Shown here one piece after another: positions 19,490 to 27,444 of a DNA stretch of 64,000 nt. Made by a program: the position numbers and the translations under genes. Within the stretch, counting starts at the first letter, position 1. The number at the start of each line of letters is the position of its first letter. The notes under the pieces were generated by a model, which saw only the letters and a program-made list of their open reading frames with translations, was not told the DNA's origin and searched no databases. The DNA lies in the NCBI GenBank assembly GCA_964017195.1, contig OZ024895.1, positions 9,545,501 through 9,609,500 on the forward strand, in the 5' to 3' direction. Origin of the DNA: Siderastrea radians (taxonomy: Eukaryota > Cnidaria > Anthozoa > Scleractinia > Rhizangiidae).

Positions 19490-19874
19490 ATTCAAAGTCG
19501 GGGATCGTGTCCGTCTCAATAAGATTCATCGTACCTTTGAAAAAGGGTATCTACCCGGTTGGACAGAAGAAGTGTTTGTCGTGCATCGTGTGATCCCGGG
19601 CCCCGTACCCACGTATAAGATTCACGAATGGGATGATACCCCCGTCCAAGGTACGTTTTATGAAGAGGATTTACAAAAAGTCCATGTGTCCGATGTGTTT
19701 CGCATCGAAAAGGTACTTAAGCGACAAAAAGATCGTTGGTTGGTCAAGTGGAAAGGGTGGCCCGACAAGTACAATAGTTGGATTCGTAGTCAAGACGTCA
19801 CGTCTCTCCAACCACCCAAGAGGAAAAGCCCACCCAAAGAGACAAGTCCACCCAAAAGACGACGACGTGACTAA
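19485..19874 (+). pseudogene. INT: Integrase C-terminal part with chromodomain, out of frame
   Basis: Continues the integrase in the +1 frame. It has a KVGDRVRL SH3-like start and then a chromodomain: VFRIEKVLKRQKDRWLVKWKGW...NSW with the aromatic cage-type residues, and a basic Pro/Lys-rich tail (PPKRRRRD). Chromodomains are standard in Polinton integrases and can steer insertion toward marked chromatin. It has no plausible start of its own, so it is only functional if joined to the core. Confidence 0.85.
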
Positions 19875-19877
19875 ACA

Positions 19878-20921
19878 ATGACGTTGGTGCCCAACTCTTC
19901 GTTTTACGTGACGTTGATGAGTCATGCGAGTACCAAAGAGTTTCCTGGGAACAAAAGTCATCATTTCAGAAACCGATTGCCCAAACCCATTCGATTTATG
20001 GGACGAGGATGGATGGTGGGTATGGTGAGTTTATCCTTACCCACCATTCCAGTGATAGCGGAAGAAGGAGGCGTGGGCGATTCCCATCCTTTGTTGTACG
20101 TACGATGGCACGAACACGACTTTAAAATAGACGATTGGGGACAGGAGGCATGGTGGTTTCAAGAGCAGGAATGGACCGTGAAGGCTCAAGACATGAGAAA
20201 GGAGATGACCTCGTTGACGGGAGTTCAATTTTTTCACCAACTGGTGTATCGTTACCAGCAAGAACGGGCGAAACGAATCAAACCCAAAGACAAGTTGGTG
20301 GGGACCGATGGCGTCAAAATGTACCCGACCTTTGAATGGACCACCGAAGGGGATTTGTTGTTGAATACCAAGCCAGTGGATTACAAAACCCATGTGGCGC
20401 GCGTGTCATGGGGCAGAACCTTGGCCCTGAAAATGGGATGGATCGAAGAAGGGTCCCCAGGCCAGTATCGATTGGGTCCGAATCTCTTGCAAGAATTGGA
20501 TGGCATTTCTACCATTCCGAACCCGACGGATATCCGCGATGCCAGCAACAAGCCCACCTTTTGGAAAGTGGAAGGGGATTATCTGAAATTGAGTCTATCG
20601 TGCCCTTGGCGGTTTGTGAATTTGAACGAGACCTTTCGTCCCTCGTCGGAATTTGCTCCGACGCGTCCTTTGCACGTGTATTGTGATGTAGGGACCAGCA
20701 GCATGGTAGGGGGTCGCATCACCGATCTCTTACGAGAAATCAAGTACCAGCCTCAAAATACCACGCACTTTGAACCTCGACATATTCAATATGTCCCAGT
20801 ACGCAATGAAGTGGTGGAAATCGTAGAAACGCAGTTGGCCGAAACCAATGGGGATCTGGTCAAGTTTGGTGAAGGGCGTACCCTCCTGACCCTCCACTTT
20901 AAAAGGGAAGTGGTGGTGTGA
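19878..20921 (+). CDS. Virion-type protein of the MSFYVTL family, paralogue B
   Basis: 347 residues, ATG at 19878, 3 bp after the integrase stop. N-terminus SSFYVTLMSHASTKEFPGNK, then RLPKPIRF and GWMVGMVSLSLP; C-terminus has TRPLHVYCDVGTSSMVGGRI, TDLLREIKY, FEPRHIQYVPVRNEVVEIVE and TLLTLHFKR. It is clearly homologous to the next gene (same blocks in the same order), and more distantly to the 14331 gene. The beta-strand pattern fits a capsid-type jelly roll; penton/minor capsid is the best guess because these genes sit upstream of the MCP. Function is inferred. Confidence 0.65.
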   Translation: MTLVPNSSFYVTLMSHASTKEFPGNKSHHFRNRLPKPIRFMGRGWMVGMVSLSLPTIPVIAEEGGVGDSHPLLYVRWHEHDFKIDDWGQEAWWFQEQEWTVKAQDMRKEMTSLTGVQFFHQLVYRYQQERAKRIKPKDKLVGTDGVKMYPTFEWTTEGDLLLNTKPVDYKTHVARVSWGRTLALKMGWIEEGSPGQYRLGPNLLQELDGISTIPNPTDIRDASNKPTFWKVEGDYLKLSLSCPWRFVNLNETFRPSSEFAPTRPLHVYCDVGTSSMVGGRITDLLREIKYQPQNTTHFEPRHIQYVPVRNEVVEIVETQLAETNGDLVKFGEGRTLLTLHFKREVVV

Positions 20922-20932
20922 AGAAGACAAAA

Positions 20933-21982
20933 ATGTCGTTCTACGTGACGTTACCCAGTCATGCCAACCGACGTGAATTCCCTAACAACCAAGCCAATTC
21001 CTTCAAGATTCGTCTACCTCAACCGTTACGGTTACCCGGAGGGGGATGGCAAGTAGGGTTGAGTGCCATTTCCTTACCGGATACGCACGTCAATTTGTAC
21101 GAGTTGGTGCAAAAAGATGGGTTCATCATGTCAACGTCCTGGGACCAAACCTATCCCAAACCGGGTGGAAAAGACGGGGAAATGCAAGATCGAGGAGGGA
21201 CGGCTGAAACCCTCATTAATGACATTCAACATTTGGATTGGGTGGTGGATGGGGTGAGTTTCATGAAAGCCACCATTGCTCACTTGGAACAACAACGCAA
21301 GGAAACGGCGATTCAAGGCGGTCGTTTTACCAATGATCAAGGCAAACACATGTACGTCAAGTTCAAGTGGGAAGGCGAGGATCTGCTCATTGACAACACC
21401 AATATCTGTCATTGCAAAACCGACACGCCCACCCTGTACATCTACACCAAGTTGGCTGTCAAGATGGGATGGTTACGTAAAATTAGCAGTGGATTGATTT
21501 TGGGTCAAAACTTACAACAAGACTTCATGGGGGATCAAATCCCTAACATGACAAAACCCGTTGGCAACGATTGGAACGATGTGAACGACGATCAGCACAA
21601 CCCGGTCTTTTGGACGGTGCGTTCGTTTTTACCGGATCATTTACAATTGAGTATGAGTTGTGGGTGGCGTTTCACCAATTTGAATGTGGCGTTTCGTTCG
21701 GTGGTGGGAGACCCTTCGCGATCGTTGCACGTGTACTCGGACGTGGCAGGCAGTATGATGGTCGGCAATCGCGTCACCGATTTGTTGCGAGAAATCCATT
21801 ACAAGCGGGAAGGCAGAGGTACCATGTACTTTGAACCGTTGCACATTCATTACCTACCGCTTCGTAATGAAGTGGTGGAAATCATTCAAATGCAAGTCAC
21901 CGAAACGTCTGGCACCGAGGATAAGTTGGTCAGGTTTGGCAAAGGCAACACGCTGGTCACCTTGCACTTCAAAAAGGCATAA
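20933..21982 (+). CDS. Virion-type protein of the MSFYVTL family, paralogue C
   Basis: 349 residues from the ATG at 20933, 11 bp after the stop of paralogue B; the upstream GTG is less likely. Same blocks: SFYVTLPSHANRREFPNNQA, RLPQPLRLPGGGWQVGLSAI, SLHVYSDVAGSMMVGNRVTD, FEPLHIHYLPLRNEVVEI and TLVTLHFKK. B and C are a tandem pair and much closer to each other than to A. Two diverged adjacent copies could build a hetero-oligomeric vertex or bind different receptors; that is inference. Confidence 0.65.
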   Translation: MSFYVTLPSHANRREFPNNQANSFKIRLPQPLRLPGGGWQVGLSAISLPDTHVNLYELVQKDGFIMSTSWDQTYPKPGGKDGEMQDRGGTAETLINDIQHLDWVVDGVSFMKATIAHLEQQRKETAIQGGRFTNDQGKHMYVKFKWEGEDLLIDNTNICHCKTDTPTLYIYTKLAVKMGWLRKISSGLILGQNLQQDFMGDQIPNMTKPVGNDWNDVNDDQHNPVFWTVRSFLPDHLQLSMSCGWRFTNLNVAFRSVVGDPSRSLHVYSDVAGSMMVGNRVTDLLREIHYKREGRGTMYFEPLHIHYLPLRNEVVEIIQMQVTETSGTEDKLVRFGKGNTLVTLHFKKA

Positions 21983-22012
21983 AAAGGGAAAAAAGGGGAT
22001 GGTCCGTCAAAG

Positions 22013-22198
22013 ATGCCCAAGACAAGAGCACGTCGAAGAAGAAGGCAACGAGGTGGTCTCTTGCCTCTGGCCGCTCTCGTTCCAGCCTTGATGGCTGTGG
22101 GGAAAGCCGCCGCGTTGGGAGCGGTGGGTGGTGCCGCGGGTTACGGTGGCAAAAAAGCCATCGAAGCAGCGACCACTCGGAAGAAAAAGAAAGGCTGA
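22013..22198 (+). CDS. Small pX/mu-like basic core protein, copy 1
   Basis: 61 residues: a block of nine near-consecutive basic residues (RARRRRRQR), GG, then a hydrophobic Ala/Gly/Leu stretch (LLPLAALVPALMAVGKAAAL) and a Lys-rich end. This architecture is that of adenovirus pX/mu-type DNA-condensing proteins, which adintovirus-like elements also carry. The QRGG after the arginines may be a protease site. Closely similar in layout to 27438-27605. Confidence 0.6.
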   Translation: MPKTRARRRRRQRGGLLPLAALVPALMAVGKAAALGAVGGAAGYGGKKAIEAATTRKKKKG

Positions 22199-22208
22199 TG
22201 AGAGGGGG

Positions 22209-22216
22209 TATAAAAA
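22209..22216 (+). promoter_or_regulatory. TATA box of the 22273 gene
   Basis: TATAAAAA 64 bp before the ATG; the same GGGTATAAAAAG core is seen before the GRF gene. Confidence 0.6.
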
Positions 22217-22272
22217 GACAAAAGGGGATGACGTGAAGCATAGACCTTGGTGAAAGAGCAAAGAAGACAACC

Positions 22273-22599
22273 ATGCGAGGGGGAAGTTTGACACGATTTC
22301 GGACAGACGAGTGGTATGATCAACATGGCAGTGGGTTGATAAGGGAGGTCATGCGTGGGGGGTTCCAAGGCCTTAAAAGCACGCGAAATCCTTTAAAACT
22401 GCCTAGTAATATCAAGAGAGGATTGAATGCAGGGTTAACACGCGGTGTTAAACGCAAAGCCGAACAAGTCATTAAAAAAGAAATCACCAAACAAGCCAAG
22501 AAAGCCTTGAATCAGAAGAACGTGAAAGACGCCGTGCGTGTGGCCAGTGCTTTGTTTCCCAAGCAAGTCAAACGTGCGCGAGATATTTTGGGCGTGTGA
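22273..22599 (+). CDS. Basic core-like protein with MRGG sites
   Basis: 108 residues, strongly basic. It starts MRGGSLTRFR and has a second MRGGF (about residues 27-31); M-x-G-G before a residue matches the known adenain cleavage consensus, so an N-terminal piece of about 30 residues may be removed during maturation. The rest is a Lys/Ala-rich helix region (VKRKAEQVIKKEITKQAKKA) suited to DNA binding. By position and composition it is a pVI/pVII-like core or cement protein; no direct family match is recognised. Confidence 0.5.
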   Translation: MRGGSLTRFRTDEWYDQHGSGLIREVMRGGFQGLKSTRNPLKLPSNIKRGLNAGLTRGVKRKAEQVIKKEITKQAKKALNQKNVKDAVRVASALFPKQVKRARDILGV

Positions 22600-22601
22600 A
22601 C

Positions 22602-22832
22602 ATGGATCCCGTGCATTCACGACCTCGACGGATTCGTAGTGATCGAGGGTTGTCTCAATGGGGAGGACTGTATCCGTTTTGGAAACTCAGGAGAGGACAA
22701 CGTGGTGGATGGTTAAGTGCCGAGGTGATGAGACTGCCCGGGTTTGATTTGAGACAACGCTTAGCACGACGACGACGGTATAAAAACCCCTCACGACGAC
22801 GGGGTACCACCACTCGACGACGACGACGTTAA
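22602..22832 (+). CDS. Arginine-rich core-like protein with QRGGW motif
   Basis: 76 residues from the ATG at 22602, 3 bp after the preceding stop. It ends in RRRRYKNPSRRRGTTTRRRR and contains LRRGQRGGWLS at about residues 31-41. It is a protamine-like DNA-condensing candidate. The TATA box for the MCP gene (22779-22786) is embedded in its 3' end. Confidence 0.5.
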   Translation: MDPVHSRPRRIRSDRGLSQWGGLYPFWKLRRGQRGGWLSAEVMRLPGFDLRQRLARRRRYKNPSRRRGTTTRRRRR

Positions 22833-22834
22833 AC

Positions 22835-24235
22835 ATGCCTGACGTGAGTACGCAAACCGCCCCGGCTCACCCACGTTCCGAAGGGACCGTCAACCCGGCG
22901 TTACGGATTTTCAAGGTGCCACCCACGGACATTAGCATCAATGCCTATCGCATGGTCACCATCCAACCCACCACCACGGGTATCAATCCCATGGAATTCA
23001 TTGTGCCAGGGTTGGACGATTTTGTGGATTTGGGACGCAGTTACTTTACCATGGAATTGAGTTTGAAAAAGGATGATAACGGGAACTTGGACGCCGCTCA
23101 AAAATTGTGGCCCGTCAATAATTTGGCCCATTCCATCATCAAACAAATTGACTTGCAGTTGAATGGCACGTTGATCAGTCCTCAATCCGACACTTATCAT
23201 TACAAAGCTTACCTAGAAACCTTACTGAATTATGACCGAGAAGATGGCAAGACCGTGTTAGGACCCCAAGGCTGGTTCAATCAAGTGGATTTCCCACCCC
23301 AATGGACCAACAACAACACAGACAAAGCAGGAGACCATGCTCACTGGCAAGCTCTCACTGCCAATCACAAAGCGGCCTATGAAGCCATGGTAGCTGAAGT
23401 GGCCAAGTATGCTGGAGGTGTCACCCACAGTCTAGTGTTTACCCCCCACTTGGAAGTGTTTCACACTGGCAAACTGTTAGTGCCAGGCATCGAAATCAAG
23501 ATGAAATTTCATTTCAATGGTCCGAGCCTGTTTTTGAATGGAGTGGCTCTAGCTGGTCGATTGATGGAAGGCGATGTCAAACTACGGTTTCATCTCTGCC
23601 AACTGCGTTTGAATGACGCCATCTACAGGAGTTTATCTGAAAAAAGACACAATGAAGGCCAAGTGGCTACCTACCCGACCGTCCGCAGTGAAATCAGGAC
23701 TTTCAGCATGCAAGACAACCTGACCCGCTTTGATATCCCCAACCTGTTTCAAAACAGAATACCTGACCGATTGATTGTGGGGTTACTGGACAGCCGAGCC
23801 TTCAATGGAGATGTGACCCGAGATCCTTTCTGTTTCCAGAAATGGGGACTGACGTCCATTCGACAGATTGTGAAAGGAGAAGAGTACCCTTATGAAACCC
23901 TCCAGTTAGTGCATAACAATGGCACCCGAGATAATCTAGGCTACTTCCGTTTTCTGCAAGCCAGTGGCGCCTGGTGTAAAAAGAAAGGCAATATGGTACA
24001 ACTAGGAGATTGGGGCCAAGCTAAAAATTGTAGCTTGTACATGTTTGACAATGTCGCCAATGGATGTGCAGACAGTCAAAACCTCAATCCCAAGCAAACG
24101 GGAGATTTACAACTGGTCTTGGAATTTGGAGCCGCCCCCGCTACCAATATAACCGTGCTCGTGTATGGAGAATTTGAGAACTTGCTGGAGATTGACCGCA
24201 ACGGAGCCGTGTTGTATAACATTTACCAGCACTGA
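22835..24235 (+). CDS. MCP: Major capsid protein, double jelly-roll (hexon-like)
   Basis: 466 residues. Recognised as the Polinton MCP (the family seen as F54H12.2-like proteins). It has an N-terminal segment FKVPPTDISINAYRMVTIQP, LGRSYFTMELSLKKDDNG, the NNLAHSIIKQIDLQLNGTLI strand pair of the first jelly roll, the loop YKAYLETLLNYDRED, then VPGIEIKMKFHFN and KLRFHLCQLRLND of the second jelly roll, ending with LEFGAAPATNITVLVYGEFE. Length is as expected. Trimers form the icosahedral shell. The stop overlaps the protease start by one base (TGATG), so the two are probably coexpressed. Confidence 0.92.
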   Translation: MPDVSTQTAPAHPRSEGTVNPALRIFKVPPTDISINAYRMVTIQPTTTGINPMEFIVPGLDDFVDLGRSYFTMELSLKKDDNGNLDAAQKLWPVNNLAHSIIKQIDLQLNGTLISPQSDTYHYKAYLETLLNYDREDGKTVLGPQGWFNQVDFPPQWTNNNTDKAGDHAHWQALTANHKAAYEAMVAEVAKYAGGVTHSLVFTPHLEVFHTGKLLVPGIEIKMKFHFNGPSLFLNGVALAGRLMEGDVKLRFHLCQLRLNDAIYRSLSEKRHNEGQVATYPTVRSEIRTFSMQDNLTRFDIPNLFQNRIPDRLIVGLLDSRAFNGDVTRDPFCFQKWGLTSIRQIVKGEEYPYETLQLVHNNGTRDNLGYFRFLQASGAWCKKKGNMVQLGDWGQAKNCSLYMFDNVANGCADSQNLNPKQTGDLQLVLEFGAAPATNITVLVYGEFENLLEIDRNGAVLYNIYQH

Positions 24236-24774
24236 TGGAACATGTGGCCTTGAATAATGTGCAGTTGGATTATTTAGCCCGAGACGACCCCCAATTGAAC
24301 CCGGTCTTTTACGGGACGGTGGCCTGTGATCGATTACCCAAGAGTCCTGTCAAGACCCAACCCCAAGGGTACATTGTGAATACCGACCCACACGATCAAC
24401 CGGGACAACATTGGTTAGCGGTGTGGACGGATGGAAACGTGTGTGAAATCCTGGACAGTTATGCTTTGCCCTTGGACACGTACGTGCAAGCTACCCCGTT
24501 ACGAGATTGGATTGTGCAACATTGGAAGTATGTAGTGACCAATGGCAAGTCCCTCCAAGCCATTTCAAGCAAGAGTTGTGGTGATTACGCCTTGTTGTAC
24601 TTGAAAGCCAAAGCCCGTGGACGGACCTTGCAAGACTTTTTAAATGAGTTTTCCGATCATGATTATGTAAGCAATGACCATCAAGCCGGTCAACGCCTTC
24701 AACAATTGATTGTAGGTCAAGAAGCCAGATGGTATCAACTTTGTTGTCATCCGTATCATCAATGTAATGGTTAA
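24235..24774 (+). CDS. PRO: Adenain-type cysteine protease (C5/C63-like)
   Basis: 179 residues, a typical length. Catalytic residues are visible in order: H59 (GQHWLAVW), D74 (CEILDSYA), the oxyanion Q108 (KSLQAISS) and C115 (SKSCGDYALLYL). It would mature capsid and core precursors; candidate targets are the QRGG/MRGG sites in the small basic proteins. It directly follows MCP, as in many Polintons and adintoviruses. Confidence 0.9.
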   Translation: MEHVALNNVQLDYLARDDPQLNPVFYGTVACDRLPKSPVKTQPQGYIVNTDPHDQPGQHWLAVWTDGNVCEILDSYALPLDTYVQATPLRDWIVQHWKYVVTNGKSLQAISSKSCGDYALLYLKAKARGRTLQDFLNEFSDHDYVSNDHQAGQRLQQLIVGQEARWYQLCCHPYHQCNG

Positions 24775-24802
24775 ATAAAATTCGTTGGAAAAACGTGGTG
24801 TC

Positions 24803-24888
24803 GGAGTCGTAGCTCAGTGGGTAGAGCCTTTGGACTTGATCCAGAATAGCGATTGGGTCGTGCGTGGGTTCGAGTCCCACCGATTCCA
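24803..24888 (+). tRNA. tRNA-like pol III gene inside the Polinton
   Basis: 86 nt. Acceptor stem GGAGTCG/CGATTCC (one G-T), D-arm GCTC/GAGC with AGTGGGTA loop, T-arm GTGGG-TTCGAGT-CCCAC. An anticodon stem TTTGG/CCAGA and a long variable arm (GCGA/TCGT) give a class II shape. Box A TAGCTCAGTGG (24810-24820) and box B GGTTCGAGTCC (24867-24877) match consensus. The loop is odd: a 7-nt loop lacks U33 (reading TTG), and an alternative 6-bp stem leaves a 5-nt loop. It fills the gap between protease and ATPase and could be a true tRNA, a tRNA-like non-coding RNA or an insulator. Confidence 0.65.
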
Positions 24889-24901
24889 ATAAAAAGGTGC
24901 C

Positions 24902-24908
24902 TTTTTTT
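24902..24908 (+). terminator. Pol III terminator
   Basis: Seven T on the plus strand, 14 nt after the tRNA-like gene, followed by C's. This is the expected stop for pol III transcription. Confidence 0.6.
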
Positions 24909-24930
24909 CCCCCTGGGTAGTATCATCATC

Positions 24931-25584
24931 ATGCAAACGGGGAAACCGTTTCGTTTTCATACCCCCTCCTCTATCTTGGTGGTGGGACCGTCGGGATGTG
25001 GCAAAACGGTGTTTACTGAAAAACTCTTGGTAGACAACCCCGAGTTGTTTGAAACCCCACCGACTCAAGTGCATTATTGTTATGGTGCTTGGCAAGATCG
25101 ATTTCAAGGCATGCAAGATCATGGGGTAGTGTTTCACGAAGGGATTCCCGATCATGACGCGTTGGTCCAATGGTTTCCTCAAGGACATGGGGTCCTGGTC
25201 TTGGATGATTTAATGGACGAAGGGAGTCACGATAAACGCGTGTTGGATTTATTCACCAAACATTCGCATCATCAAGGGGTGACGGTGTTGTACTTGTGCC
25301 AAGACATGTTTCCCGTGGGTCGCTATGCCAAAAGTATTTCCCGCAATGCCCATTACATTGTCGCGTTCAAGAATCCCCGAGATCAATTAGGGGTACGCAA
25401 TGTGATGCTGCAATCGTTTCCGACGACGTGGAAAGACACGTTAGAGACGTTTCATCAGGCCACCACACGACCGTATGGGTATTTGGTGTTGGATTTACAC
25501 CCGGCCTCCTCCGATCAACAACGTGTGTTGAGTCACCTGCTAAAAGACGAAGGATGGACGCGCACTTATCAAAAGCGCCTATAA
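24931..25584 (+). CDS. ATP: Genome-packaging ATPase (FtsK/HerA-type)
   Basis: 217 residues from the ATG at 24931; an upstream in-frame TTG would overlap the tRNA-like gene. Walker A GPSGCGKT is at residues 19-26; Walker B VLVLDD at 88-93. A later conserved CQDMFPVGRYAKSISRNAHY matches the sensor/arginine region of the Polinton/adenovirus IVa2-like ATPases. It powers DNA packaging into capsids. Length and motif spacing are typical. Confidence 0.9.
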   Translation: MQTGKPFRFHTPSSILVVGPSGCGKTVFTEKLLVDNPELFETPPTQVHYCYGAWQDRFQGMQDHGVVFHEGIPDHDALVQWFPQGHGVLVLDDLMDEGSHDKRVLDLFTKHSHHQGVTVLYLCQDMFPVGRYAKSISRNAHYIVAFKNPRDQLGVRNVMLQSFPTTWKDTLETFHQATTRPYGYLVLDLHPASSDQQRVLSHLLKDEGWTRTYQKRL

Positions 25585-25586
25585 AG
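25580..25586 (+). promoter_or_regulatory. TATA box of the 25626 gene
   Basis: TATAAAG overlapping the ATPase stop, 46 bp before the next ATG. Confidence 0.55.
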
Positions 25587-25625
25587 GGAGGAGATCCTTG
25601 AACGACCTTTTCGAAAAAAGCCAAC

Positions 25626-26504
25626 ATGACCGATGACCGTCAACCTCCGCAATCGTACGATACCGTGGCCCCCGCGGGAGTCGGGGCGTCCGGCAGCAAC
25701 CAAGTGTCCCCAGGCACCATCCAAGAAATTTTGGATACAGGGGACTCAACCTTGATCGACCAAGCCTTTGATCAAATGACCGTCGAGGACATGATCGCGT
25801 ATGTGGACCAGCTGCCCTCCCCCAGTGCGTTTAGGACCTCTAGCCCTGCCGGGGTAGGAAGTCAACCATCCCGTTCACCCTCATTCCATAGCCCCCAGAC
25901 CACCCCGGAGTCCCCGAGAAGTCCACCTGGTTGGCGAACAGCCCCAAGTGGTCGGACAGCAGCGGGTGCTGGGGGTAATGGTAATGGACGTGGTAGTGGA
26001 GGGGGTGGACGTGGTGGTAGTGGTAGTGGTGGACGTGGTGGTAGTGGTGGTGGGCGTGGACGTGGTGGTGGTGGTGGAGGTGGAGGAGGTGGAGGTGCTG
26101 GTGGTGCTGGTGCTGGTGGTGCTGGTGGTGCTGGTGGTGCTGGTGGTGGTGGAGGAGGAGGTGGTGGAGGAGGTGGAGGTGGTGGGGGTGGAGGAGGTGG
26201 TGGCCGTCGTGGTGGACGACGCGGACGACGACGACGACGACTTTTCCCCGGTTCACCTTTGACACCTGCCTCCAATCCAGCCACCCCTCGAGGATCTTGG
26301 ACGTCTGGGAGTTCTGGCAGACAACCTCGTACCTTGCGTCAAGCAGATTTACAACGACGTTTACGGATGCTATTACAAGATCAAGAACAATTGGCCCAAG
26401 GACGGGAAATTGCTAATGTGACCATGACCAATAGCATTGTGACCAGTTATAAACAAGGAGGAGCCCCGAGCGTACAAACCACGTCGTCCCGGGTTTCGCC
26501 GTGA
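25626..26504 (+). CDS. Glycine-rich low-complexity protein
   Basis: 292 residues. An acidic/Ser-Pro N-terminus (about 1-110, with PSRSPSFHSPQTTPESPRSP) is followed by about 90 residues of nearly pure glycine with Ala and Arg (GGT/GGA codon runs), then a basic patch (RRGGRRGRRRRR) and a C-terminal helix (RQADLQRRLRMLLQDQEQLA). The RGG-like centre could bind nucleic acid or phase-separate; a flexible spacer in a structural protein is also possible. It lies between the ATPase and the two-TM protein. No family is recognised. Confidence 0.6.
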   Translation: MTDDRQPPQSYDTVAPAGVGASGSNQVSPGTIQEILDTGDSTLIDQAFDQMTVEDMIAYVDQLPSPSAFRTSSPAGVGSQPSRSPSFHSPQTTPESPRSPPGWRTAPSGRTAAGAGGNGNGRGSGGGGRGGSGSGGRGGSGGGRGRGGGGGGGGGGGAGGAGAGGAGGAGGAGGGGGGGGGGGGGGGGGGGGGRRGGRRGRRRRRLFPGSPLTPASNPATPRGSWTSGSSGRQPRTLRQADLQRRLRMLLQDQEQLAQGREIANVTMTNSIVTSYKQGGAPSVQTTSSRVSP

Positions 26505-26506
26505 GG

Positions 26507-27172
26507 ATGATGAAAACCGTCGTGTCGTTATTGAATGGATCTCGACGTCCGGGCATCCCCTTCCCGCCGGAATTGTTACAACGAATGGATTCCTTGTATG
26601 CCTTTTACCATCAACAATGGTGGTGTTATCGAAAAATGTTGAATCATTACAAGTGTATCAATGCCTTGTTCAATGGTATGGCGTTACTCCTGATGGCCGC
26701 GGGTATGATTGCTGGCCCGCTATTGGACAACAGCACGTTGGTAGCCTGTTTGGCGGCGGTGGGCACCGTGGTCAAAGGATGGAATGATTTTAAACCATAT
26801 CGATTTAAAGTGACCATGAGTCGGTTTGCGTTTACCACCTATGCCAAAGCCTTGACCGAATTGAAAACCTATGTGAGGGGTGTCCCCTTGGAGGACCTGG
26901 AAGGATTTTTAATCAAGATGCAAACGTTGGATGATACCATTGTGGATTTCACCCCTCCGTTACCCAAACGATGTCTCCAACATTACCATCGTCATTTTGT
27001 GTACCAACCCTTGGAAGCCCTATGCTATGTAGACGGATGTCCTCGTCCCTTGAGACCCAAAGACTATTGGATCCATAAAAAGCCGCTCCCTCCCAGTCCT
27101 ACACTCTTAGAACCATGGCCGTCCAACGACGACGACGACGCAGAAAAAGGAAACAAGGAGGAGGAGCTTTAA
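26507..27172 (+). CDS. Two-transmembrane protein, SLATT-like
   Basis: 221 residues from the ATG at 26507, overlapping the tail of the preceding frame by few bases only if a GTG start is used. An amphipathic helix with YAFYHQQWWCYRKMLNHYK is followed by TM1 (INALFNGMALLLMAAGMIAG), a short loop and TM2 (TLVACLAAVGTVVKGW). Then come helices with RFAFTTYAKALTELKTYV, and an acidic tail (NDDDDAEKGNKEEEL). Helix, two close TMs and a helical, Tyr-containing C-part is the layout of SLATT effectors (SMODS- and SLOG-associating 2TM domains). Membrane topology is clear from the sequence; the SLATT identity is inference. Confidence 0.5.
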   Translation: MMKTVVSLLNGSRRPGIPFPPELLQRMDSLYAFYHQQWWCYRKMLNHYKCINALFNGMALLLMAAGMIAGPLLDNSTLVACLAAVGTVVKGWNDFKPYRFKVTMSRFAFTTYAKALTELKTYVRGVPLEDLEGFLIKMQTLDDTIVDFTPPLPKRCLQHYHRHFVYQPLEALCYVDGCPRPLRPKDYWIHKKPLPPSPTLLEPWPSNDDDDAEKGNKEEEL

Positions 27173-27444
27173 TGCGTCGCAAACCCCGTTTGGTGGATAA
27201 AATTGCCCATGGCATGAGTATGTTTCTCTCAGGCCCCGCGCCTGGGTTTGGACTTGCTTTAGGCAAATTAGGCGGGCAAGCCTTGAAAGGCATTACCGAT
27301 AATGTACAACATTACCGGCGACAACGAGGTGGGGGTTGGTGGTCCGATTTCAAACGCAATACCCGTCAAGGCTATAAAGAGACGCAGGATGCGATCAAAC
27401 AAAACAAAGCCCTTCAACGTCTATTGATGAACCGTCCATGGTGA
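27115..27444 (+). CDS. Basic protein with two GG-type sites, membrane-active/core candidate
   Basis: 109 residues, ATG at 27115, overlapping the end of the two-TM gene by 58 nt. N-terminal RRRRRRKRKQGGG, a central weakly amphipathic segment (LVDKIAHGMSMFLSGPAPGFGLALGKLGG), then YRRQRGGGWWSDFKRN and a helix. QGGG and QRGGG look like protease sites that would release the central segment. That fits a pVI-like membrane-lytic or core precursor. No direct match is known to me. Confidence 0.5.
   Translation: MAVQRRRRRRKRKQGGGALMRRKPRLVDKIAHGMSMFLSGPAPGFGLALGKLGGQALKGITDNVQHYRRQRGGGWWSDFKRNTRQGYKETQDAIKQNKALQRLLMNRPW

Noticed and set aside
24491..24889. 132-codon minus frame across the protease end and tRNA-like gene
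   Set aside because: Shadow of the protease gene; incompatible with the tRNA-like structure.
25840..26284. Antisense frames rich in His or Pro opposite the glycine gene, and a Val-rich frame on the same strand
   Set aside because: Translation of a GGT/GGA tract in other frames gives these automatically; the glycine frame alone has coherent flanks.
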